A DNA stretch of 64,000 nt, taken from positions 1 to 64,000 of the forward strand of contig NZ_JAUHJQ010000001.1 in assembly GCF_030412965.1 (NCBI RefSeq). Direction: 5' to 3'. Below are positions 7,020 through 15,389 of the stretch, piece after piece (the stretch's first letter is position 1; each line of letters starts with the position of its first letter). The notes below the pieces were generated by a model. It ran no database searches and was not told where the DNA came from. It saw nothing but the letters and a program-made list of their open reading frames with translations. The DNA comes from Nocardioides oceani (GTDB taxonomy: Bacteria; Actinomycetota; Actinomycetes; Propionibacteriales; Nocardioidaceae). The translations under genes and the position numbers were made by a program.

Positions 7020-8127
7020 GGGAATCAGCCGTCGCGGCGACTCTTGGCGGGCTCGCTACCGCAACCCCGAGACCGGTCGCCAGCACGAGCGGTCATTCGA
7101 CAAGCAGGTCGACGCGGTCCGCTGGCGCCGGCAGCAGCTCGACGCCCTGGACCGTGGCCGCTGGGTCGATCCCGAGGCGGGCAAGGTGTCGTTCCTGGCC
7201 TACTTCGAGGCCTGGGGTCGAGACCAGCTGTGGACCGATGGCACGCGGAAGGCGATGTCGCTGGCCGCCCGGTCCACGACCTTCGCTGAAGTCGACCTGC
7301 GTCTGATTCGTCCTAGCCACGTCGAGGCGTGGGTGAAGTCGATGACGGTGGCCACTGCAACCAGACCGCGCCCTCTCGCGCCGGGCACAATCAAGACCCG
7401 GTTCGTCAACGTCCGGTCCGTGTTCCGCGCAGCCGTTCGTGACGGCATGATCGCCCTCGACCCGACCGCCCAGGTCCGCCTTCCCCGGCTGCGCAAGCGG
7501 GAGGCGGCGATGACGATTCCCTCCCCCGAGGTCGTCCGAGCAGTCCTCGAGGGCTCGGCGCCGCGGTTCCGCGCCTTCGTCGGGCTGTGCGCCTTCGCCG
7601 GCCTGCGGCTGGGAGAGGCTGCCGCGCTTCAAGTCGGCGACGTCGACTTCCTGCGCCGGCAGGTGCACGTGCGCCGGCAGGTCCAACGTCTCGACGGCGC
7701 GGTCGAGATCCGGTTGCCGAAGTACAACTCCGAGCGCACCGTCCATGTCCCGGACGCACTGCTGGAGATGCTCTCGGAGCACGTTGCGCTGGGGCTGCCC
7801 TACGACTGGCTGTTCGCCGAGGTGGAGGACGTCCCGCCGCACCAAAACACCGTCGGTCACCGGTGGCGCACCACCCTGACGAGGGCGGGGGTCACCGGTG
7901 TCCGGCTGCACGACCTACGGCACTTCTACGCCTCCGGGCTGATCGCCGCGGGCTGCGACGTGGTCGCCGTCCAGCGTGCCTTAGGCCACGCGAAGTCGAC
8001 CACGACGCTGACCACCTACGCGCACCTGTGGCCCTCCGCGGAGGACCGGGTGCGCGACGCCGCGGCGCAACTGTTCACCGAAGTCGCCGGCTCTAGTGAG
8101 GGCACTGTGAGGGCAGAACGGCCCTGA
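7012..8127 (+). CDS. Tyrosine recombinase, integrase of the mobile region
   Basis: This 371-residue integrase has an N-terminal arm-binding region (RRGDSWRARYRNPETGRQHE), a SAM-like core-binding domain (about 55-150) and a catalytic domain. The active-site set is complete: Arg199 in FAGLRLGEA, Lys237 in LPKYNSER, His300-x-x-Arg303 in RLHDLRHFYAS, His326 in ALGHAKS and Tyr336 in TTYAHL. It should integrate and, with the excisionase, excise the element to its left. It is the outermost gene before conserved chromosomal genes, so one attachment site probably lies in or just after its 3' end (about 8080-8170). No tRNA is seen there. Confidence 0.93.
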   Translation: MPEGISRRGDSWRARYRNPETGRQHERSFDKQVDAVRWRRQQLDALDRGRWVDPEAGKVSFLAYFEAWGRDQLWTDGTRKAMSLAARSTTFAEVDLRLIRPSHVEAWVKSMTVATATRPRPLAPGTIKTRFVNVRSVFRAAVRDGMIALDPTAQVRLPRLRKREAAMTIPSPEVVRAVLEGSAPRFRAFVGLCAFAGLRLGEAAALQVGDVDFLRRQVHVRRQVQRLDGAVEIRLPKYNSERTVHVPDALLEMLSEHVALGLPYDWLFAEVEDVPPHQNTVGHRWRTTLTRAGVTGVRLHDLRHFYASGLIAAGCDVVAVQRALGHAKSTTTLTTYAHLWPSAEDRVRDAAAQLFTEVAGSSEGTVRAERP

Positions 8128-8169
8128 AAGGACTCAACACCTCGTCTGACCTGCGCAAACAGCGCTCGC

Positions 8170-9246
<1,077 letters not shown>

Positions 9247-9254
9247 GGGCGGCG

Positions 9255-9260
9255 AGTCTA
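9255..9260 (-). promoter_or_regulatory. -10 box of ychF, TAGACT
   Basis: The hexamer ends 8 nt before the GTG; no Shine-Dalgarno is present. Confidence 0.45.
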
Positions 9261-9316
9261 CGGAGCGGCGAGGGACCCGGCCGAATCACGACCGGGTCCC
9301 TCCAGATGCTGCCGCG

Positions 9317-9511
9317 TCAGCGGAAGCGGCGCAGCAGTCCGCGCACGCCGCGGCCGATCGCCTCGTCCTGCGTACGACGACCGGTGCCGCCGGGCGTCCG
9401 CCGCCCCGCGCCGAGCCCGCCGGTGCCGACGCCGGTGCCGACACCCCCGGCACGCGGCGTACGACGCGCTCCGCCGGCGACCCTGCTCACGACCTGGTTC
9501 AACACGCCCAT
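9317..9511 (-). CDS. Small basic Gly/Arg-rich protein, 64 aa
   Basis: The ATG follows a strong GGGAGGAGAT ribosome-binding site. The protein begins MGVLNQVVSRVAGGARRTP, then has a Gly-rich centre with GVGTGVGTGGLGAGRRTPGG, and ends in EAIGRGVRGLLRRFR. The N-terminal and C-terminal segments could be short amphipathic helices flanking a flexible basic linker. No family is recognised. It stands alone between ychF and a convergent enzyme gene. A nucleic-acid or membrane-surface role is possible but unproven. Confidence 0.6.
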   Translation of the reverse strand: MGVLNQVVSRVAGGARRTPRAGGVGTGVGTGGLGAGRRTPGGTGRRTQDEAIGRGVRGLLRRFR

Positions 9512-9599
9512 CTCGATCTCCTCCCTCGGTGCTGGACACCTCCGGTGCCCGCGTGGAGCCGGCGCAACCGGCCCGCCGGCGGGGTGGCAGCATCGCCGC

Positions 9600-10805
9600 G
9601 TGGACGTCGACCGGATCCGTGCCTGCTTCCCCGCCCTCGACCTGGGGGCCGCCCACTTCGACGGGCCGGGCGGGTCGCAGGTGCCGCGGCAGGTCGCCGA
9701 CGCGGTCGCAGCCGCCATGACCGCCGGGCTGGGCAACCGCGGCACCACCACCGAGGCCGAGGCCCGCACCGAGCGCGTCGTCGCCGAGGCCCGCACGGCC
9801 GCCGGCGACCTGCTGGGCACCGACCCCCGCGGGGTCGTCCTCGGCCGCTCGATGACCCAGCTGACCTTCGACCTGGCGCGCACCCTCGCGCGGGCATGGG
9901 GGCCCGGCGACGAGGTCGTCGTGACCCGGCTCGACCACGACGCGAACATCCGGCCGTGGGTGATCGCCGCCGAGCGCGCCGGGGCGACGGTCCGCTGGCT
10001 CGGCTTCGACCCCGCGACCGCACAGCTCGACGACCTCGCTCCCCTGCTCTCCGAGCGCACCCGGCTCGTCGCGTTCACGGCGGCGTCCAACCTGCTCGGC
10101 ACCCGCCCGGACGTACGCCGCCTGGCGGACGCGGCCCACGAGGTCGGCGCCCTGGTGCACCTCGACGCGGTGCACCTGGCTCCGCACGCGCCGGTCGACC
10201 GGGTGGCGCTCGGGGCCGACCTGCTCGCGTGCTCGCCGTACAAGTTCTTCGGGCCCCACCTGGGCGTGCTCGCCGCGGACCCGGCGTTCCTGGAGACCCT
10301 GCACCCCGACAAGCTGCTGCCCTCGACCGACGCGGTGCCCGAGCGGTTCGAGCTCGGCACGCTCCCCCACGAGCTGCTGGCCGGCGTGACCGCGGCGGTC
10401 GACTTCATGGCCGGCCTCGAGCCGGGCGCGACGGGCACGCGTCGCGAGCGGCTGGTCGCCTCGATGACCGCCCTCGAGGCGCACGAGGACGCGCTGCTCG
10501 ACCACCTGCTCGACGGGCTCCGCGCGGTCCCGGGGGTGACCCTGCACGGCGCGGCCGTCGCCCCCGGGGCCCGGCGCACGCCGACCGTGCTGCTCACGCT
10601 GGCGGGCCACGCCCCGGCGGACGTCGCCCGGCACCTCGCCTCGGTGGGCGTGAACGCGCCGGCGGGCCATTTCTACGCACTCGAGGCGTCGCGGCACGCC
10701 GGGCTCGGGGACACCGGTGGCGTGCGGGCCGGCCTGGCGGCGTACACCACCGTCAAGGACGTCGACCGGCTCGTCGCCGGCGTCGCGGAGCTGGCGCGCG
10801 CCTGA
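9600..10805 (+). CDS. Cysteine desulfurase-like PLP enzyme
   Basis: This is an aminotransferase class V protein of 401 residues if started at the GTG (VDVDRIRACFPALD), where the family usually begins. The PLP lysine is Lys215 in LLACSPYKFFGPHLGVL; Asp189 and His192 in HLDAVHL bind the cofactor. SMTQLTFDLARTLA and AASNLLGTRPDVRRL are typical of the SufS/CsdA-like subfamily with unknown substrate (TIGR01976 type). The cysteine of the mobile catalytic loop of true desulfurases is not visible, so sulfur transfer from cysteine is not assured. It is monocistronic and convergent with the phosphatidylcholine synthase gene. Confidence 0.85.
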   Translation: MDVDRIRACFPALDLGAAHFDGPGGSQVPRQVADAVAAAMTAGLGNRGTTTEAEARTERVVAEARTAAGDLLGTDPRGVVLGRSMTQLTFDLARTLARAWGPGDEVVVTRLDHDANIRPWVIAAERAGATVRWLGFDPATAQLDDLAPLLSERTRLVAFTAASNLLGTRPDVRRLADAAHEVGALVHLDAVHLAPHAPVDRVALGADLLACSPYKFFGPHLGVLAADPAFLETLHPDKLLPSTDAVPERFELGTLPHELLAGVTAAVDFMAGLEPGATGTRRERLVASMTALEAHEDALLDHLLDGLRAVPGVTLHGAAVAPGARRTPTVLLTLAGHAPADVARHLASVGVNAPAGHFYALEASRHAGLGDTGGVRAGLAAYTTVKDVDRLVAGVAELARA

Positions 10806-10807
10806 GG

Positions 10808-11521
10808 TCACGCCGTCGAGGGCACCGCCTCGGCCCGACGGCCCGACCAGGTCAGCCAGCCGCTGACGGCGGCGTAGTAGGCGACGTACGCCAGGGAGGC
10901 CGCGACCAGCAGCGGCGCGGGGTCGGGCAGGTCGATCACGAGCAGCGCGTAGACGCCCAGCCAGGCGGTCGCCAGCGTCATGTTGAGCCCCCACAGCGCC
11001 TCGGTGCGCGAGGGGTAGACGTAGCGCACCGGCACGAAGACCAGCACCGCGAGCACGAGCAGCAGCACCACCGTGGCCGTCACCGACAGGTCGAGCACGA
11101 AGACGTGGAAGGCCACGATGTTCCAGTAGCTCGGGAACCCGCGGAAGAAGTGGTCCTCGGTCTTCGCGTCGCTGCGGCAGAACTGGTAGCACGACGCCAC
11201 CAGCGGCAGCGCCGCCACGACGCCGCCCCACGCGCCGTCGGGGAGCCGGCCGGTCGCCCACAGCAGCACCATCGGGGCGAAGGCGTAGGTCAGGTAGTCG
11301 ACGATGTTGTCCAGCAGCGCCCCGTCGAGCTCCGGCACGACCTCCTTGACGCGGAACCGCCGCGCCAGGAACCCGTCGGTGCCGTCGACCAGCATCGCGA
11401 CGAGGAAGAGCCAGAGCACCGCCTCGACGCGTCCGTCGTAGGACAGGTGGACCATGAGCAGGCCCAGCACCACCCCGGTCGTCGTGTACGCGTGCACCAT
11501 CCACGCAGCAGCCCGGGCCAT
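10808..11521 (-). CDS. pcs: Phosphatidylcholine synthase (CDP-alcohol phosphatidyltransferase)
   Basis: This 237-residue integral membrane protein has about eight hydrophobic helices. The CDP-alcohol transferase signature is the Pcs variant, VDGTDGFLARRFRVKEVVPE then LDGALLDNIVDY (residues 45-76), with Asp46, Asp49, Asp71 and Asp75 as metal ligands. HFFRGFPSYWNIVAFHV and a C-terminal helix pair also match phosphatidylcholine synthases, which join CDP-diacylglycerol and choline. The enzyme is uncommon in Actinobacteria but known. Its promoter is back-to-back with that of xth. Substrate specificity is inferred from the motif variant. Confidence 0.85.
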   Translation of the reverse strand: MARAAAWMVHAYTTTGVVLGLLMVHLSYDGRVEAVLWLFLVAMLVDGTDGFLARRFRVKEVVPELDGALLDNIVDYLTYAFAPMVLLWATGRLPDGAWGGVVAALPLVASCYQFCRSDAKTEDHFFRGFPSYWNIVAFHVFVLDLSVTATVVLLLVLAVLVFVPVRYVYPSRTEALWGLNMTLATAWLGVYALLVIDLPDPAPLLVAASLAYVAYYAAVSGWLTWSGRRAEAVPSTA

Positions 11522-11527
11522 GGCTCG

Positions 11528-11533
11528 ACCCTA
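11528..11533 (-). promoter_or_regulatory. -10 box of the phosphatidylcholine synthase gene, TAGGGT
   Basis: It lies 6 nt before the ATG, and 9 bp from the oppositely oriented xth box. Confidence 0.45.
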
Positions 11534-11542
11534 GGCGCTGCC

Positions 11543-11548
11543 TAGGCT
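11543..11548 (+). promoter_or_regulatory. -10 box of xth, TAGGCT
   Basis: It lies 7 nt before the GTG, supporting that start; no ribosome-binding site is present. Confidence 0.5.
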
Positions 11549-11555
11549 GGCGTGC

Positions 11556-12332
11556 GTGCGCATCGCCACGTGGAACGTCAACTCCCTCCGCTCCCGCATC
11601 GCCCGCGTCGAGGCGTTCCTCGAGCGGCACGACGTCGACGTGCTCGCGCTGCAGGAGACCAAGGCCCGCGAGGAGCAGGTGCCGCTCATGGGCCTGCAGT
11701 CGATGGGCTACGAGGTGGCGTACGCCGGCACCAACCAGTGGAACGGCGTCGCGGTGCTCAGCCGGGTCGGCCTCGAGGACGTCGAGGTCGGCTTCCCCGG
11801 CCAGCCCGGCTGGGGCGACCCGGCGGAGTCCGAGGCGCGCGCGATCGGCGCGACCTGCGGCGGCGTGCGGGTGTGGTCCCTCTACGTCCCGAACGGCCGC
11901 AAGGTCGACGACCCGCACTACCACTACAAGCTCGACTGGCTCGGTCGCCTGCGCGAGGCCGCCCAGGAGTGGCGCGGGACGCCGACGGCGCTCGTCGGCG
12001 ACTGGAACATCGCCCCGACCGACGAGGACGTCTTCGACCCCCGGCAGTTCGCGACCTCCACCCACGTCACCCCGCGCGAGCGTGCGGCGTTCCAGGGCTT
12101 CCTCGACGACGGGTACGTCGACGTCGTCCGGCCGCACGCGCCGGGACCGGAGGTCTACACCTACTGGGACTACTACCGGCAGCGCTTCGAGCGCAACCGC
12201 GGCCTGCGCATCGACTTCGTGCTCGGCTCGGCGCCCTTCGCCGAGCGGGTGACCGGCGCGTTCATCGACCGTGAGGAACGCGCCGGCCAGGGCGCCTCGG
12301 ACCACGCCCCGGTCGTCGTCGACCTGGACTGA
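11556..12332 (+). CDS. xth: Exodeoxyribonuclease III
   Basis: This 258-residue EEP-fold AP endonuclease and 3'-5' exonuclease acts in base-excision repair. The catalytic set is visible: MRIATWNVNSLRSRI with Asn7, LALQETKA with Glu34, LYVPNGRKVDDPHYHYKL, GDWNIAPTDEDVFDP with the Asp-x-Asn, RIDFVLGS, and the C-terminal ASDHAPVVVDL with the Asp-His pair. Length is normal. The GTG start is fixed by the -10 box 7 nt upstream. It is divergent from the phosphatidylcholine synthase gene with only 34 bp between. Confidence 0.96.
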   Translation: MRIATWNVNSLRSRIARVEAFLERHDVDVLALQETKAREEQVPLMGLQSMGYEVAYAGTNQWNGVAVLSRVGLEDVEVGFPGQPGWGDPAESEARAIGATCGGVRVWSLYVPNGRKVDDPHYHYKLDWLGRLREAAQEWRGTPTALVGDWNIAPTDEDVFDPRQFATSTHVTPRERAAFQGFLDDGYVDVVRPHAPGPEVYTYWDYYRQRFERNRGLRIDFVLGSAPFAERVTGAFIDREERAGQGASDHAPVVVDLD

Positions 12333-12350
12333 TCCCGCGGGCCCGGTCGC

Positions 12351-12821
12351 TCAGCCCCCGATCGGGTTGGCCTTCTTCACCGCACGCTTGGTCGACTTGA
12401 CGCCCGACTTCGCCGCGCCGGTGATGCCCTGGGTCAGCAGCGTCAGGCCCGCACCGACCAGCCACACGTCCTTGGCGACGCCGATGCCCTCCTGGCTGGG
12501 CCGGATGCCGTCGTCGAGGGTCATCGAGGGGGTCTTGAGGTACATCCCCAGCAGGCTGGCGCCGAACGCCGTCAGCGCGCCCCCGGCGACCGTCGAGGAC
12601 ACCTTCGGCGTCAGCAGTGCCGCGCCGACCGCGATCTCGCTGTAGGCCAGCAGCTGGGTGAAGCTCGTCGGCTTCATGTCCTTGAACACCGCGGGGTACG
12701 TCGCGGCCGCGGCGCCGTGGAGGTACGCCGCCGTCCCCTCGTCGGCGCCGAGCTTCCCGATGCCGGAGTTGAGGATGAACGCGCCGGTGGCGGCGCGGAG
12801 CGGGACATGGGTCAGGTTCAC
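12351..12821 (-). CDS. DoxX-like small membrane protein
   Basis: Started at the GTG after GAGGAGCC, the protein has 156 residues: VNLTHVPLRAATGAFILNSG, then hydrophobic segments around FTQLLAYSEIAVGAALLTP and ALTAFGASLLGMYLKTP, then VGAGLTLLTQGITGAAKSG and a basic tail. This layout, with RAATGAFILNSGIGKL near the start, resembles the DoxX/quinol-oxidase-subunit-like actinobacterial hypothetical proteins. The function is unknown. A longer start is possible at 12878 but lacks a better ribosome-binding site. It is convergent with xth. Confidence 0.65.
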   Translation of the reverse strand: MNLTHVPLRAATGAFILNSGIGKLGADEGTAAYLHGAAAATYPAVFKDMKPTSFTQLLAYSEIAVGAALLTPKVSSTVAGGALTAFGASLLGMYLKTPSMTLDDGIRPSQEGIGVAKDVWLVGAGLTLLTQGITGAAKSGVKSTKRAVKKANPIGG

Positions 12822-12968
12822 GGGTGGCTCCTCGGTCGGGGACGGGCTCTTCGCCGGTGACCCTTCGCCAGTGACCACGGCCGGGCGAGGTCAATCTCCG
12901 CCGGCGCCACGGCGTACGCCGCGCGGGCCTCCCGGCCACTGTCGGTGCCGCCGGTCATGCTGCGACCC

Positions 12969-13997
12969 ATGCAGACGGTGACGTTGTTCCTCGCGCTGGC
13001 GGTGGGGCTCGCGCTCGGTGCGGTGGTCGGCGTGCTCTGGGCGCGCTCGCGGCCGGCGGCGGTCGAGGGGGCGCTCGAGTCCGCGGAGGTGATGCAGGGC
13101 CTGGACCGGCTCAGCGACCAGCTGCGCCACCTGGACCTGCAGCGCGAGGGGTGGACCGGCCGGCTGCACCAGCAGGTCGACGACCTGCGCCGGGAGACCC
13201 AGTCGCTCGCCACCGCCCTGCGCAAGCCCCAGGTCCGGGGCCGGTGGGGCGAGCTGCACCTGCGCCGCGCGGTCGAGCTGGCCGGCCTGGTCGACCGGTG
13301 CGACTTCACCGAGCAGGTCCGCCTCGACGACGGGGCGCTGCGGCCGGACCTCGTCGTCAACCTGGTCGGCGGACGGCGGGTGGTCGTCGACGCCAAGGTG
13401 CCGTTGGACGCCTACCTCGACGCCACCTCGACCGACGACGACGCCGAGCGTCGCCACCACCTCGCGCGGCACGCCCGCCAGCTGCGCACCCACGTCGAGC
13501 AGCTCGGCTCCAAGGCCTACTGGCGCTCGTTGCCGGAGACCCCGGAGTTCGTGGTGCTCTTCGTGCCGGCCGAGTCGTTCCTGGCCGCCGCGCTGGAGAC
13601 CGACGGCGGGCTGCTCGAGCACGCCGCCGCCAAGCAGGTCGTGCTGGCCTCCCCCACCACACTGATCGCACTGCTCCGCACCGTCGCCCACGGATGGACC
13701 CACGAGGCGCTGGCCGACCAGGCCCGGGAGATCCACCGGCTCGGACGCGACCTGCATGCCCGGCTCGGGACGTTCGGCGGGCACCTCGATGCGGTCGGCC
13801 GCTCGCTCAACGCCGCCGTCGGGCACTACAACGGCGCGGTCGGCTCGCTGGAGTCCCGGGTCCTGGTCGCGGCGCGCCGGTTCACCGACCTCGCCGTCAC
13901 CGACGACGAGCTGCCGGCCCCGCGGGCCGTCGAGCTGCGGGCGGTGGACCGGCGTGCCGTCCCCGACGACGCCGACCGCGGCCCTACCGTGGCCTGA
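12969..13997 (+). CDS. rmuC: DNA recombination protein RmuC
   Basis: An N-terminal membrane helix (FLALAVGLALGAVVGVLWA) is followed by a coiled coil of about 60 residues with LSDQLRHLDLQREGWTGRL, then the RmuC PD-(D/E)XK-like domain: VRGRWGELHLRRAVELAGL, LRPDLVVNLVGGRRVVVDAK with the Asp and the VVDAK triad, PETPEFVVLFVPAESFLAAA and VVLASPTTLIALLRTVAHGW. The family limits inversions at repeats, possibly as a nuclease. The start at MQTVTLF is chosen because the helix then begins at residue 5; a GTG at 12945 in the same frame is an alternative. Confidence 0.93.
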   Translation: MQTVTLFLALAVGLALGAVVGVLWARSRPAAVEGALESAEVMQGLDRLSDQLRHLDLQREGWTGRLHQQVDDLRRETQSLATALRKPQVRGRWGELHLRRAVELAGLVDRCDFTEQVRLDDGALRPDLVVNLVGGRRVVVDAKVPLDAYLDATSTDDDAERRHHLARHARQLRTHVEQLGSKAYWRSLPETPEFVVLFVPAESFLAAALETDGGLLEHAAAKQVVLASPTTLIALLRTVAHGWTHEALADQAREIHRLGRDLHARLGTFGGHLDAVGRSLNAAVGHYNGAVGSLESRVLVAARRFTDLAVTDDELPAPRAVELRAVDRRAVPDDADRGPTVA

Positions 13998-14038
13998 GGC
14001 GCCTCGGTCCCGCGGAGCACCGGCGCCGAGGAGGAGTC

Positions 14039-14467
14039 GTGGAGCGTGCCAGGACGGTGTGGGAGGAGGGCCACGAGCCCGCCTCCGGAGTCGTCGCGCT
14101 CGGCCTCGCCGTCGCGCTGACCGCGGTCGTCCTCGACGTCTGGCTCTTCGACGACGTCGGCCTGCTGTTCGACCTCTGCTTCGTCGCCCTCTGCGTGGCG
14201 CTCGCCCTGCGGGTGCGCCCCACGGACTTCTTCGTGGTCGGGGTGCTCCCACCGCTGCTGATGCTCACCGTGTTCGTCCTGCTCGGCAGCACCCGTCCCG
14301 ACGCGATCGCCGAGCCCCACGACGGCGCCGTCCAGGCGGTCGTCTCCGGGCTCTCCACCCACAGCGCCGCCCTCGTCAGCGGCTACCTGCTGTGCCTTGC
14401 CTGCCTGTTCGTCCGCCAGCGCGTGCTCGCCGCCCACGGCCGACCCACGGACCTGCTCGGCTCCTGA
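14039..14467 (+). CDS. DUF6542 membrane protein
   Basis: The protein has 142 residues from a GTG after GAGGAGGAG. Four hydrophobic segments are visible: VVALGLAVALTAVVLDVWLF, LLFDLCFVALCVALAL, DFFVVGVLPPLLMLTVFVLL and, after a polar loop, AALVSGYLLCLACLFV. Mycobacterial members (Rv1111c type) lie beside ychF and near ispH and xseAB, as here. It lies 42 bp after rmuC and is probably co-transcribed with it. No function is known. Confidence 0.8.
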   Translation: MERARTVWEEGHEPASGVVALGLAVALTAVVLDVWLFDDVGLLFDLCFVALCVALALRVRPTDFFVVGVLPPLLMLTVFVLLGSTRPDAIAEPHDGAVQAVVSGLSTHSAALVSGYLLCLACLFVRQRVLAAHGRPTDLLGS

Positions 14468-14520
14468 TCGCCCCGCCCCGGGCCGGTCACCGGGTAGTCC
14501 GCCACCGGAGCGCCCGATGG

Positions 14521-14588
14521 GGGGATAGTCACGGACGAAAACGTCCTCCAGGGCCACCGGGGAGGACGAAAACGTCCGTGACTACCCC
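14521..14588. repeat. Nested palindromic element, copy 1 (AAAA-loop orientation)
   Basis: The outer arms are 14521-14549 and 14561-14588, with core AGTCACGGACG pairing with CGTCCGTGACT. Each arm also folds alone as GGACG-AAAA-CGTCC, so the element can form one long cruciform with a 4x4 internal loop or two small hairpins. It lies between the convergent genes for DUF6542 and the YciO-like protein and may end transcription from both sides. A second copy, inverted, is at 26490-26556. Confidence 0.85.
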
Positions 14589-14633
14589 GTCAGCCGGCCG
14601 CGCCCATCACCGGGCCGGCCAGGTCGGACAACC

Positions 14634-15257
14634 TCAGGCCTCGAAGCGGTCGGGGTCGCCGGCGCCGCGACGTACGACCTCGGGGACGCCGTCGGACCAG
14701 TCGACGACCGTCGTGGGCTCCGCCGGGGTCTCGCCGCACTCGACGACGAGGTCGACCTCGTGGTCGAGGTCCTCCTTGATCTCCCAGCCCATCGTGCGGG
14801 CCTCGGTCTCGCCGGGGAGGATGAGCGTGCTGGACAGCAGCGGCTCGCCGAGCTGCTCGAGCAGCGCCTGGACGAAGACGTGGTCGGGGATCCGCACGCC
14901 GACGGTCTTCTTCTTCGGGTGCAGGAGCCGACGCGGCACCTCCGGCATGCCGGGGAGGATGAAGGTGTAGGGCCCCGGCGTGGCCGCCCGGATCGCGCGG
15001 AACGCCGCGTTGTCGACGTGGACGAGCTGCCCGAGCTGGGAGAAGTCCCGGCACACCAGCGTGAAGTGGTGCCGGTCGTCGAGGCCGCGGATCCGCAGGA
15101 TGCGGTCCCGACCGTCGCGGTTGCCGATGCGGCAGCCGAGCGCGTAGCCGGAGTCGGTCGGGTAGGCGATGAGCGCGTCGTCGTGCAGCGCGTCCACCAC
15201 CTGCTGCAGGAGGCGGGGCTGGGGGTTGTCGGGGTGGATGTCGACGAAACGGGCCAC
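14634..15257 (-). CDS. YciO/Sua5-family L-threonylcarbamoyladenylate synthase-like protein
   Basis: This 207-residue YrdC-domain protein matches the YciO subgroup: VVDALHDDALIAYPTDSGYA, LGCRIGNRDGRDRILRIRG, FTLVCRDFSQLGQLVHVD, PGPYTFILPGMPEVPRRLLH, KKKTVGVRIPDH and LLSSTLILPGE. It lacks the long C-terminal domain of Sua5. Family members bind nucleotides and tRNA; YciO acts weakly or not at all in t6A synthesis, so the substrate is uncertain. The start is a GTG with a -10 box six bases before it. Confidence 0.88.
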   Translation of the reverse strand: MARFVDIHPDNPQPRLLQQVVDALHDDALIAYPTDSGYALGCRIGNRDGRDRILRIRGLDDRHHFTLVCRDFSQLGQLVHVDNAAFRAIRAATPGPYTFILPGMPEVPRRLLHPKKKTVGVRIPDHVFVQALLEQLGEPLLSSTLILPGETEARTMGWEIKEDLDHEVDLVVECGETPAEPTTVVDWSDGVPEVVRRGAGDPDRFEA

Positions 15258-15263
15258 CGCTGG

Positions 15264-15269
15264 AGCCTA
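15264..15269 (-). promoter_or_regulatory. -10 box of the yciO-like gene, TAGGCT
   Basis: It lies 6 nt before the GTG. Confidence 0.45.
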
Positions 15270-15389
15270 GACCCGTCCAGACCGGAGCCCTCCCCCGCGT
15301 TTGCCGACGCCTCCCGGCGGGCAGGCTGGCGCGGGTCCGTGAGCCGGGACTGGGGGGTGTGTGTGCTCGTGGGGACAGGTCTGCGCCGG

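Noticed and set aside
9600..10805. Cysteine-desulfurase-like enzyme called as SufS/IscS
   Set aside because: No suf or isc genes nearby and no visible catalytic-loop cysteine; kept as desulfurase-like only.
9258..12305. A 1,015-codon open frame on the minus strand
   Set aside because: It lies across four well-supported genes in other frames. Long antisense frames are expected in DNA of this GC content, and its translation is low-complexity.
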